Both the position numbers and the translations under genes were made by a program. The notes below the pieces were generated by a model. The model was not told where the DNA came from. It made no database searches and saw only the letters and a list, made by a program, of their open reading frames with translations. Positions 8,204 through 15,114 of a stretch of 64,000 nucleotides of DNA are shown here, one piece after another. Each line of letters begins with the position of its first letter. The first letter of the stretch is position 1. Source of the DNA: Candidatus Aalborgicola bjergmarkensis (GTDB lineage: Bacteria; Pseudomonadota; Gammaproteobacteria; Burkholderiales; Burkholderiaceae_C); contig JADJFE010000013.1 of the NCBI GenBank assembly GCA_016708725.1, forward strand, positions 1 to 64,000, written 5' to 3'.

Positions 8204-8763
8204 GCCGCCACCCCTTCCAATGCGCTGCAAAGCTGGTTCAATGCCCTTGCTGCTGCATTTGCCCGGCCTGCGGCTGTCTTGATGCCTTGGTCGCCGGTTG
8301 TGTGCCGAAGCTGGTAGAGCGCCAGTGCGAGATGATTACTGGCCTGAAAAAATAGGTCAGTCTGGTGGTGGTCGTGGGTGGTCGTGGGCGATGCGCCCGT
8401 GGTGGTTTTCATGGCTTTGATTCCTTCGGGAATTTCAAAAACCATTCGCTGACTGCTTAGATCAAGCGAATGGACGTGGGGTTTAAGCACAGCTCCGAAG
8501 CGCTGCCGCAGCCCTTGCGGGTAGGCGTTCCCCACGTCCAAAACCATAAATTCTGGGCATGGAAAAACCTCGTTGACGTAGAGGTTAGACGCTTCGGAAA
8601 TGGTGTGCTTAGCACCTCTCGCAACTATACCTGAAACCGGGTGTTGCACCTCGAATTTGGTAGCTTCAATCGGCCCAGTCGTTGTAAACTTGGTGCCTTG
8701 CTTAAAGGTGTTTTTGACGGGTTGACTGTTACCAGCGGTCAACCCGTTTTGCGTTGGGGTCAT
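8200..8763 (-). CDS. hypothetical protein (187 aa) over structured DNA
   Basis: Start MTPTQNGLTAGNSQPV at ATG 8763, behind an AAGGGGG site; an upstream in-frame start at 8793 is less likely. The stop overlaps the next gene as ATGA. The N-terminal half is rich in Thr/Gly/Val and predicted beta. The C-terminal part (LFFQASNHLALALYQL, RANAAARALNQL) is helical. No family is recognised. Four sets of inverted repeats lie within its coding region between 8442 and 8597, so the ORF overlaps a sequence that may act as DNA or RNA structure. If that structure is the selected element, this ORF could be less conserved than its neighbours. Confidence 0.55.
   Translation of the reverse strand: MTPTQNGLTAGNSQPVKNTFKQGTKFTTTGPIEATKFEVQHPVSGIVARGAKHTISEASNLYVNEVFPCPEFMVLDVGNAYPQGLRQRFGAVLKPHVHSLDLSSQRMVFEIPEGIKAMKTTTGASPTTTHDHHQTDLFFQASNHLALALYQLRHTTGDQGIKTAAGRANAAARALNQLCSALEGVAA
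8442..8597. repeat. cluster of interleaved inverted repeats
   Basis: Stem A is CCATTCGCT (8442-8450) against AGCGAATGG (8465-8473). Stem B is GGACGTGGGG (8472-8481) against CCCCACGTCC (8530-8539). Stem C is CCGAAGCG (8495-8502, inside the loop of B) against CGCTTCGG (8590-8597), giving a pseudoknot-like crossing. Stem D is AACCTC (8566-8571) against GAGGTT (8581-8586). All lie inside one ORF of the replication operon. Confidence 0.65.
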
Positions 8764-8776
8764 GCTGATTGCCCCC

Positions 8777-9085
8777 TTACGCTGCCAGCGCATTTGCTGA
8801 CCACTTCGGCCCGGTCTGGGGCTGGACCGCAGGCGGCTGGATCATTGGCGCCAGCTCGTAACGCTTGGCGTGCAACTGCTTGACCAGCGTTTTGATTTGC
8901 TCGGTGGTGTAGCCTGCAATCCGCGCCGCCGCAATGGCCTGCACTTCGTAATCAGGCCAACCCTTTGCGCGCTGTCCTATGGCTACCCCGGCGGTGAACA
9001 TCCCGGCCCGGATTGCGCCGTAAACCGTCTCGTCTGCACTGTGCCCCAATGTCGCTTTGACTTCTGGAAGTCTCAAAATTCTCAT
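8777..9085 (-). CDS. AlpA-like excisionase/regulatory protein
   Basis: A 102-residue protein beginning MRILRLPEVKATLGHSADET. The N-terminus resembles AlpA/MerR-like prophage regulators (short wHTH 'R(I/L)LRLPEVxxxxG' start, then a recognition helix region), and RAKGWPDYEVQAIAAARIAG is typical of the segment after the wing. A GGGGT site lies 7-8 nt upstream of the ATG. AlpA-type proteins switch integrase or replication genes of islands and act as recombination directionality factors. It heads the minus-strand replication operon and faces a repeat-containing upstream region (9162-9224) that may be its own operator. Which of these roles applies is unknown. Confidence 0.7.
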   Translation of the reverse strand: MRILRLPEVKATLGHSADETVYGAIRAGMFTAGVAIGQRAKGWPDYEVQAIAAARIAGYTTEQIKTLVKQLHAKRYELAPMIQPPAVQPQTGPKWSANALAA

Positions 9086-9161
9086 TGCTAACCCCTCGTG
9101 TGTCTCGCTGGTGGATTCCAGCGATAGGGGTGCAATGTCGTTTTTGGTGGCTGAAAAGTCA

Positions 9162-9224
9162 GCGCAGTATCAGCGGTTTAGTCGCGCAGTATCAGTCGGT
9201 ACGTTGTGACGTTTCGGCTGATAC
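9162..9224. promoter_or_regulatory. probable operator: GTATCAG repeats upstream of AlpA-like gene
   Basis: GCGCAGTATCAG occurs twice in direct orientation at 9162 and 9184, 22 bp apart (two helical turns), and CTGATAC occurs inverted at 9218-9224 in the context CGGCTGATACG. Spacing on one DNA face and location in the 148-bp gap between the AlpA-like gene and the next gene suggest regulator binding. The inverted copy differs by one base from CGGCTGAAACG found twice in the 2196-2394 array. Confidence 0.55.
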
Positions 9225-9233
9225 GTTGCAGTT

Positions 9234-9782
9234 TTAATGCTTCCACTTGTCGCCGGGGTATATCTCGGAAAGATACCGGCGAATAGTGCCAGAATCAAGA
9301 TTCACGACACCAGCCATTGATGCAGCCGCTTTTTCTTTTGATAGATGCTTAAATGACTCAGCAGCTTTAGCGACTTTTGCCCGTGAAGTTGCACCTATTA
9401 ACCGCCTACCATTGGTTGCTTTGGATGCGCGCCTCGTATGTTCATATTCATTGTTCAAAATCTCTGATTTGCGCCCCAGGCAAAAAGCACTGGTTACGGC
9501 CTCGTGTAGGTAATGGCGATCATCCGCATTGGTTGCAAACTTTGCGCGCAACAACTCACTTAAACTTATCGCCGCAATAGCAACGGGATCAAGGTCCATG
9601 TTTTGAAAGGTGCCGTGACTCGCAATGAGAGTCTTTCCCTGGCTTTCTAACAATTTTGTTTCCTTCCGCATTGCTTTTGAATATGCCCTTTGCCGCGCCT
9701 TTAGCTCCGCTCTAACCTCGGCAAGAAACTCGCCAAGTTGTTTTTCACTCATTAGAAAATCGCTAAGTGGTTTTTCATCCAT
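9234..9782 (-). CDS. hypothetical protein with C-terminal HTH-like end
   Basis: A 182-residue basic, helical protein (MDEKPLSDFLMSEKQL start). The N-terminal 60 residues are charged and probably coiled. The C-terminus SGTIRRYLSEIYPG resembles a recognition helix, and the segment ATSRAKVAKAAESF before it could be the first helices of a helix-turn-helix. It is separate from the replication operon, which begins with the AlpA-like gene after a 148-bp gap. A DNA-binding accessory role is inferred. No named family is recognised. Confidence 0.55.
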   Translation of the reverse strand: MDEKPLSDFLMSEKQLGEFLAEVRAELKARQRAYSKAMRKETKLLESQGKTLIASHGTFQNMDLDPVAIAAISLSELLRAKFATNADDRHYLHEAVTSAFCLGRKSEILNNEYEHTRRASKATNGRRLIGATSRAKVAKAAESFKHLSKEKAAASMAGVVNLDSGTIRRYLSEIYPGDKWKH

Positions 9783-9876
9783 CCTCGTTCCCTGTCACGC
9801 CCCAATAGAAAACCAGCGCCGCCGGGTCAGGGTGTCCCGGTTTTCCCCCGTCGGGTAAGGCGTGGCTTAAAACTTT

Positions 9877-10467
9877 TTACTGTGTGATGCCAGCGCGATC
9901 AATCTGCATCTGTGCCTTGGTCTTGTGCTTCGGTGCCACTGCGCTCGCCACGCTCCCGTCAAGGTTGACGCGCTCACCCAGCAGCAATAGGCCGCGCTGA
10001 TAGGCTTCTTGTGTGGTGTGGGCGTGCAGCAATTCAGACACCAGTACATTCAGCACTGATGCTGATATGCCCTCGCACTGGGGCAGTGCCAGCAGTTCGG
10101 CAATGACGCGCTGGCGGGTGCCAATTGCAAGAGGGCGGTAAATCGCCACCCCGTCAACCAGCACCGTGGTCGTGATGATTTCCTTCGCCGCGAAGTAGGC
10201 TTCTACCAATGGTTTGGCCTGCGCCAGATGCGCCCGTTTTCTCGCTGCGGCCTCGCTGCCTAGACGAATGTTCTCCAGGCGCTTGGCCTCTTTTTCTGCC
10301 TTGAGTGCTGCGGCTTTTTCCGTCTTCGGTGGACTGGGGGACTTCGGGGGCTTACTCTCGACGCTTTTATTTAAGGCTGGTGTGCTTTTTTGCACATCGC
10401 TTGCAGGTGCTGTCAGCGGTGCAGGCTTCTTTTTCAGCGTCAGCTTTGGACGTGGTGTGTCGGTCAT
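9877..10467 (-). CDS. ProQ/FinO-domain RNA-binding protein
   Basis: A 196-residue protein with a Lys/Pro/Ala-rich, probably disordered basic N-terminus (1-85) and a C-terminal ProQ/FinO-like domain: RPLAIGTRQRV at 111-121 corresponds to the family's 'KPLKIG' strand, and ERVNLDG at 165-171 to the 'RVDLDG' segment. Such proteins bind structured small RNAs; FinO-type members on plasmids control transfer or replication through antisense RNA. On this element it sits between the integrase and the helical 182-aa gene. The RNA partner is unknown, but the hairpin clusters in the island are candidates. Confidence 0.72.
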   Translation of the reverse strand: MTDTPRPKLTLKKKPAPLTAPASDVQKSTPALNKSVESKPPKSPSPPKTEKAAALKAEKEAKRLENIRLGSEAAARKRAHLAQAKPLVEAYFAAKEIITTTVLVDGVAIYRPLAIGTRQRVIAELLALPQCEGISASVLNVLVSELLHAHTTQEAYQRGLLLLGERVNLDGSVASAVAPKHKTKAQMQIDRAGITQ

Positions 10468-10503
10468 GGTGTCTATGGGGTTTCTATAAGGTGCCTATGG
10501 TAT

Positions 10504-11739
10504 CTATGCCGCTTTGAACTGGACCACATCGCCGCCCGCTGCCAGTTTATCCAGGTAGTCAGCCCACACTTGCAGCATGTCCGTTCGATCCTCGATATGC
10601 GTGGTTCGGTCATAAGCGCCGCCGTGGGTGATTTGCCCGGTGTGGGCCAACTGCGCCTCGATAACGTCCTTGGGATACTTCAACACCTGGCGCAGGATGG
10701 TACGGCCTGTTGCCCGGTAGCCGTGCCAAGTGTGGGTGCCTTTGTATCCCATTGCATGCAGCGCCGCGCTTACCGCCGCTTCGGACATAGGTTTACTGTG
10801 GTCACGCAAACCGGGGAAAACGTACACCCCGCTCCCGGTCAACTTTTGAAGGTCTAGCAGCACTGCCACAGCTTGCAATGGCAAGGGGACTACATGGGCT
10901 TGTCCGTTGATCTTTTCGGCTTTTGTGCGCTTCATGTCCTCGCTTGGGATACTCCACAAGGCGCGGTCAAAATCAATATCAACCCAGCGCATTGTGCGCA
11001 GATTGCCGGGGCGTTGAAACAGGATCGGCACCAGTTTTAGCGCTGCACGCACCACTGGCCCGCCTTGATAGGCTTCGCTTGCTCGCAGTAACCCCGCCAA
11101 TTGCGCCGGATCAATGATGGCGGGCAAGTTTTCCTTGATGTGCGGCTTGAGTGCCTTCTTGATGTCCGGGGTAATGTCACGCTCGGCCCGGCCAGTTGCT
11201 ACTGCGTGGCACCATACTCCGTGCGCAGTCAGGTGTACACGGTGTGCCACGTCCAAGGCACCGCGCTCCTCTACCTTCTGGATCACGGCCAGAAGCTCTA
11301 TCGGCTGGATACTCCCGATGGCACGCTTGCCAAGGTACGGCATCAGGTCTTTCGTAATGTTGCGCTGCTCCCGGACATAGTGGGCATCGCTCCAATTAGG
11401 TTTACCCCGATTCAGCCAATCGGTTGCAGTCGCTTCAAGTGTGTCGCCGGTGCCTACCGATGCTTTCAGCTTTTCAACCTTGCGGGCATAAACTGGGTCA
11501 ATCCCTTCGGACTTTTGCAGCTTTGCCGCATCTCGTGCTTTCCTTGCTGCCGTAAGGGTCACATCTGGATAGCTGCCCAAAGCCATACGCCCCTCTTTGG
11601 CGTTGGCGTAGGTTTTCCAGAACCAGCGTTTTGAACCAGCCGGGGATACCTCCAGGTACAGGCCCGCCGCATCAAAGAACCGCGCCCGTTTCTTGTCCGG
11701 GGAACACGTGGCATTTCGGCATTGGGCATCGGTCAACAT
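10504..11739 (-). CDS. tyrosine recombinase integrase (P4-type, DUF4102 arm)
   Basis: A 411-residue site-specific integrase. Residues 1-90 are an arm-type DNA-binding domain (FFDAAGLYLEVSPAGSKRW), followed by a SAM-like core-binding domain and the catalytic domain. Visible active-site residues are Arg243 in FQRPGNLR, His339 and Arg342 in WHGYR, His366 in LAHTG and the nucleophile Tyr376 in GGAYDRT. Length and layout fit P4-type integrases that use tRNA 3' ends. It lies 191 bp from the 3' end of tRNA-Thr and reads away from it, as expected for the attachment-site-proximal gene of an integrated island. Confidence 0.93.
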   Translation of the reverse strand: MLTDAQCRNATCSPDKKRARFFDAAGLYLEVSPAGSKRWFWKTYANAKEGRMALGSYPDVTLTAARKARDAAKLQKSEGIDPVYARKVEKLKASVGTGDTLEATATDWLNRGKPNWSDAHYVREQRNITKDLMPYLGKRAIGSIQPIELLAVIQKVEERGALDVAHRVHLTAHGVWCHAVATGRAERDITPDIKKALKPHIKENLPAIIDPAQLAGLLRASEAYQGGPVVRAALKLVPILFQRPGNLRTMRWVDIDFDRALWSIPSEDMKRTKAEKINGQAHVVPLPLQAVAVLLDLQKLTGSGVYVFPGLRDHSKPMSEAAVSAALHAMGYKGTHTWHGYRATGRTILRQVLKYPKDVIEAQLAHTGQITHGGAYDRTTHIEDRTDMLQVWADYLDKLAAGGDVVQFKAA

Positions 11740-11883
11740 GGGTTTCTCCTATGAAACCGGGGAACATTCATCAAAAATCCCGTTCCCCGGCGTTTTGTTC
11801 CCCTATATGTTCCCCGCTTTTGCCTTGGCAGTCAATAGCTTTTGTTAGCGGCTACTGTACTGGAAAACGTTGATTTACCAATG

Positions 11884-11919
11884 AAAAAGGCCGCTAGGTG
11901 GTGTTCCTTAGCGGCCTTT
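11884..11919 (-). terminator. rho-independent terminator after tRNA-Thr
   Basis: AAAGGCCGCTA (11886-11896) pairs perfectly with TAGCGGCCTTT (11909-11919) around a 12-nt loop. On the minus strand it ends in a T run (11884-11888), 12 nt beyond the tRNA 3' end. Confidence 0.85.
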
Positions 11920-11930
11920 AGATGATTGGG

Positions 11931-12006
11931 TGGTGCCGATGACCGGAATCGAACTGGTGACCTACTCGTTACGAGTGAGTTGCTCTACCAACTGAGCTAC
12001 ATCGGC
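11931..12006 (-). tRNA. tRNA-Thr(CGU), island integration site
   Basis: A 76-nt gene read on the minus strand from GCCGATGTAGCTC to ATCGGCACCA, with encoded CCA. The acceptor stem GCCGATG/CATCGGC is perfect. The D arm AGCTCAGTTGGTAGAGC and T arm CCAGTTCGATTCCGG are canonical. The anticodon loop CTCGTAA gives CGU, for threonine. The integrase lies on its 3' side, so the 3' half of the tRNA is the probable attL/attR core. I found no second copy of the 3' end in the window. Confidence 0.95.
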
Positions 12007-12039
12007 GCTGCATCAGCGTTGATCCTGATGCACCGCGCG

Positions 12040-12045
12040 ATTGTA
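12040..12045 (-). promoter_or_regulatory. possible -10 box of the tRNA-Thr promoter
   Basis: TACAAT on the minus strand, 34 nt before the tRNA 5' end. The -35 position (TTTTTC) is weak. A short inverted repeat GCATCAG...CTGATGC lies between it and the tRNA. Confidence 0.35.
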
Positions 12046-12118
12046 GCAAGGAACTCCGGATGGAAAAAACCCACTGCCCAGGAAAAGCCCATGCGGGATA
12101 TCCGTACCAGCCATTGAC

Positions 12119-12124
12119 TACAAT
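12119..12124 (+). promoter_or_regulatory. probable -10 box upstream of the TPP riboswitch
   Basis: TACAAT preceded by TGAC (extended -10-like), about 35 nt upstream of the riboswitch P1 stem. The -35 element is poor, so the promoter relies on position. Confidence 0.4.
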
Positions 12125-12158
12125 CGCCCTCCCAGTGGAGCAACGGATGCTGCACTGT

Positions 12159-12246
12159 AAACGCTAGGGGTGCCAAGGCTGCAGAGCTTTTGGCTGAGAT
12201 GACACCCTGGAACTTGATCAAGGTAATGCTTGCGCAGGGAAGCGTG
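12159..12246 (+). ncRNA. TPP riboswitch (THI element)
   Basis: The conserved blocks appear in order: ACGCTAGGGGTGCC, GGCTGAGATGACACCC, AACTTGATCAAGGTAATGC, then GCGCAGGGAAGCGT, with the ends forming P1. These are the signature bases of thiamine-pyrophosphate aptamers. A terminator hairpin with a T run follows at 12251-12294, so ligand binding probably stops transcription of the receptor gene. The rest of the 323-nt gap from 12007 to 12329 holds only promoter elements and the receptor's ribosome-binding site. Confidence 0.93.
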
Positions 12247-12250
12247 ATGG

Positions 12251-12294
12251 AAACGCCGGTGCCCGGTCCTCTGTGGCTGCATGGTGGCGTTTTT
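12251..12294 (+). terminator. riboswitch expression-platform terminator
   Basis: AAACGCC (12251-12257) pairs with GGCGTTT (12286-12292), followed by further T residues, directly after the TPP aptamer and before the receptor gene. Confidence 0.65.
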
Positions 12295-12329
12295 ACACAC
12301 CCCCTGCCATCGACACACAAGGATACGCG

Positions 12330-14516
12330 ATGGCAATTTTTCGTTCTTTCAAACCCTTCCATCCCTCTCCCATGACTGCGGCGCTGATGTTGCTGTTTGC
12401 AGCCCCGTCCTGGGGGCAGCAGGCCGATGCACAGCGTCTGGAGCGCGTCACCGTAACCGCTCGTGCCGCTCCGGCATTGGATGTGGACCATGCGGATGTC
12501 GGCAGTATGGGCAATACGCTGGGCCAGACACCGCAAAGCATTGGCGTGATTGGAACTGATCTGTTGGCCGCCACCGCTACCGGGAGTTTGTCGCAGGCGG
12601 TCAAACTCGATGCTTCACTGGCTGACAGCTACAACACGACCGGTTATATTGAAAGTTTGTCCGTGCGTGGTTTTCTGCTGGACCAGGGTAATAACTTCCT
12701 GCGCAACGGCTTACCTGTGTCCAACTTCGCACCCCTTGCGCTGGAGAATAAAGAGCGGCTGGAGGTGCTCAAGGGCGTGGCAGGTTTGCAGTCTGGTGTG
12801 TCGGCACCGGGTGGTCTGGTCAACTACGTTACCAAGACACCCCAGCGTGAGGCATTCACCACGGCAACGGTGGGTGCAGATGGCAATGGTGGCAGCAAAC
12901 TGCATCTGGATGTCAATACCAGTCTGGATGCGCTTGGCGTGCGGGTCAATGTTGCCGCAGAGAACCTACGCTCGCATTTCGAGCAGGCCCATGGTTCGCG
13001 TGAGTTTGCCAGTGTGGCGCTGGCCTTGCAGGCGGCTCCCGGCACCAAACTGTCTGCCGATCTGGAGTACCACCACAAGAAACAGCCATCGGCTCCTGGT
13101 CTGGGCTTGCTCGATGCAAACGGCGATGGTGTTGGCGACACGCTACCGGTGAGTAACTATGCGCGTCTGAATCTGAACAACCAGAGCTGGTCGCAGCCGT
13201 TTGAGGCTACCAGTGGCAACGTGCAATTTGCGCTGGACCAGCAACTCAGCGCTGACTGGCAGGCACGTCTGGCAGCAAGCGTGCAGCACATCACCATTAA
13301 CGACCGGCTGGCTTTCCCCGACGGGTGCAGCTCGGCTACCAATTACGTTTATCCCGGCCTGTGCGCCAATGGTGATGTGGATATTTACGATTACCGCAGT
13401 GAAGGCGAAGAGCGCAGCACCTGGGCCTGGGATGCGCGCCTGCGTGGCAAGGTGGGTGCGTTGGGTTTGTCGCACCGCATCAGCTTAGGGGTGGCCGGGC
13501 GCAGTCTGAACACCGATCTGGCACCTAAACAGGCCTACAACTGGGTTGGCACGACCAACATCAACATGCCTGTTACGTTGCCTGCAGACCCGTCCGCCAA
13601 CGATCTCAACACCAATAGCCGTGAGCGCGCCACGGACGTGTATGGTTCGCTGGTCAGTGATCTGGGGATGTCCGTGCAGAGTTTCCTGGGATGGCGCACC
13701 TCGCAATTAAGTCGCAACAGTGCGCGCAGCGATGGTTCACGCGCGATTGCCATTGACCAGACGGTAAACACGCCCTGGGCCGGGTTGTCCTGGTCACCAC
13801 AGCTTGGCGCCATGTTGTATGCATCCTGGGGACAAGGAGCCGAGCTGGAGGCTGTGCCCAACCGTCCGTCAAAGTTCGTCAATGCTGGTCAGGTGTTGCC
13901 AACGCTCAAGAGCGAGCAGACGGAAGTGGGCGTGAAGTGGCAGGCCGATGCACGCTTGCTGCTGTCCGCTGCGGCGTTCAGTATCGATAAACCCTATGCC
14001 GATGACCAGCCCACGGCCAGTGGCATACCGTTGCGCCTGGCGGGTGGCAAGACAGCGCGCCATCGCGGATGGGAGTTCTCGGCAGTCGGACAGGTGAATA
14101 AACAATTGGCGCTGCAAGCCAGCGTGACCTTGCTGGATGCCAAATACAGTGCTGCACTCGATCCCGCACTGGTTAGTCAGAAAGTGACCAATGTGCCCAC
14201 AGTCAAGGCCTCTGTCTTTGTCGATTACAAGCTACAGGCCGTGCCGGGTTTGAGTGTCAATGGTTTGTTGACGCATGAAGACGGCAAGACCGTGAATTCC
14301 GATGGCAGCGTGACCTTGCCGTCAGCGTGGCAACTGGATGCCGGTGTGCGTTATCGCAACCGTATGCTGGGCAAAGCCGTTCAGTGGAGTCTGAATGTGG
14401 AAAACCTGACGGATCGCAGCTACTGGCGCGAGGCTCCCACCCAATATTGGGGCGGGGTTTACCTGTTCCCCGCCACGCCGCGCACGCTACGCGCTGCCGT
14501 TACGCTTGACTTCTGA
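12330..14516 (+). CDS. TonB-dependent outer-membrane receptor, probable thiamine uptake
   Basis: A 728-residue receptor from ATG 12330, with AAGGAT 5-11 nt upstream; an in-frame ATG at 12273 would start inside the riboswitch platform. The signal peptide is MAIFRSFKPF...APSWGQQ. A TonB-box-like segment (RVTVTARA) and the plug (TPQSIGVIG, YIESLSVRGFLLDQG, LEVLKGVAGLQSG) follow, then a 22-strand barrel ending in Phe (RAAVTLDF), the assembly signal. The family's plug domain looks like siderophore receptors, but the TPP riboswitch in its leader points to thiamine or a thiamine precursor as substrate. The next gene, a NadR-like kinase, overlaps its stop. Substrate is inferred from regulation. Confidence 0.85.
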   Translation: MAIFRSFKPFHPSPMTAALMLLFAAPSWGQQADAQRLERVTVTARAAPALDVDHADVGSMGNTLGQTPQSIGVIGTDLLAATATGSLSQAVKLDASLADSYNTTGYIESLSVRGFLLDQGNNFLRNGLPVSNFAPLALENKERLEVLKGVAGLQSGVSAPGGLVNYVTKTPQREAFTTATVGADGNGGSKLHLDVNTSLDALGVRVNVAAENLRSHFEQAHGSREFASVALALQAAPGTKLSADLEYHHKKQPSAPGLGLLDANGDGVGDTLPVSNYARLNLNNQSWSQPFEATSGNVQFALDQQLSADWQARLAASVQHITINDRLAFPDGCSSATNYVYPGLCANGDVDIYDYRSEGEERSTWAWDARLRGKVGALGLSHRISLGVAGRSLNTDLAPKQAYNWVGTTNINMPVTLPADPSANDLNTNSRERATDVYGSLVSDLGMSVQSFLGWRTSQLSRNSARSDGSRAIAIDQTVNTPWAGLSWSPQLGAMLYASWGQGAELEAVPNRPSKFVNAGQVLPTLKSEQTEVGVKWQADARLLLSAAAFSIDKPYADDQPTASGIPLRLAGGKTARHRGWEFSAVGQVNKQLALQASVTLLDAKYSAALDPALVSQKVTNVPTVKASVFVDYKLQAVPGLSVNGLLTHEDGKTVNSDGSVTLPSAWQLDAGVRYRNRMLGKAVQWSLNVENLTDRSYWREAPTQYWGGVYLFPATPRTLRAAVTLDF

Positions 14517-15114
14517 AGCCGCCACTTTTGCAACCGAACCCCGGCTGGTCTGTCTGGCCGGGGCCGAGTGTACGGGAAAGACAACACTGGCGCAGGCCCT
14601 GGCCGCCCACTTCCGTGGGGTATCGTTATGGGTGCCGGAGTATCTACGTATTTTTTGCGAACGCCAGGGGCGCACACCCAAGCGCCACGAACAGCTCCAC
14701 ATTCTGCAAGAGCAGGTGCGGCAGGAGCAGCAAACGCTGGAGTCCGCCCGGCGCCTGGGGCTAGCCTGGGTGTTTTGCGACACGGCGCCTTTGCTGACGG
14801 CCATCTACAGCGATTGCCTGTTTGATGATGCGGGTTTGTATGCACAGGCGCGCGCCCTGCATGGGCGTTACGCCCTGACCCTGGTGCTGGAGCCGGATAT
14901 CCCCTGGGTGGCGGATGGGATTTTGCGCGATGGTGCACAGGCGCGTGCGGTGGTGCATGCGCGCCTGGTGCAGCGTCTGGCCGCGTGGGGTGTGCCGTAC
15001 ACCCGTATTTGCGGCCAGGGGGCGCAGCGCCAGCGTGCAGCGATTGAAGCGCTTGCAGCGCTTGCAGCGCTTGCAGCGCTGGAAGCCCTTACGACTTACG
15101 ACGGCTCCGGATAA
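14506..15114 (+). CDS. NadR-like P-loop kinase, possible thiamine kinase
   Basis: A 202-residue AAA_28/NadR-type nucleoside-kinase-like ATPase with Walker [10 protein letters not shown] and [20 protein letters not shown] and RDG motifs typical of NadR ribosylnicotinamide kinase domains. The reading frame opens with TTG at 14506, overlapping the receptor stop by 11 nt, with no clear ribosome-binding site, so translational coupling is likely. Placement behind a TPP riboswitch suggests it phosphorylates imported thiamine and traps it in the cell, as PnuT-linked kinases are thought to do, but no PnuT-type permease lies between. The 3' end has a 9-bp tandem repeat encoding Ala-Leu-Ala and overlaps the convergent metH stop by 19 bp. 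Confidence 0.7.
   Translation: MTSEAATFATEPRLVCLAGAECTGKTTLAQALAAHFRGVSLWVPEYLRIFCERQGRTPKRHEQLHILQEQVRQEQQTLESARRLGLAWVFCDTAPLLTAIYSDCLFDDAGLYAQARALHGRYALTLVLEPDIPWVADGILRDGAQARAVVHARLVQRLAAWGVPYTRICGQGAQRQRAAIEALAALAALAALEALTTYDGSG
15049..15081 (+). repeat. 9-bp tandem repeat GCGCTTGCA
   Basis: Three full and one partial copy of GCGCTTGCA, encoding repeated Ala-Leu-Ala near the C-terminus of the kinase. A unit divisible by three would change length without frameshift. Confidence 0.85.

Noticed and set aside
1..11930. Second copy of the tRNA-Thr 3' end (far attachment site)
   Set aside because: No matching stretch seen; the far end is presumed outside the window.
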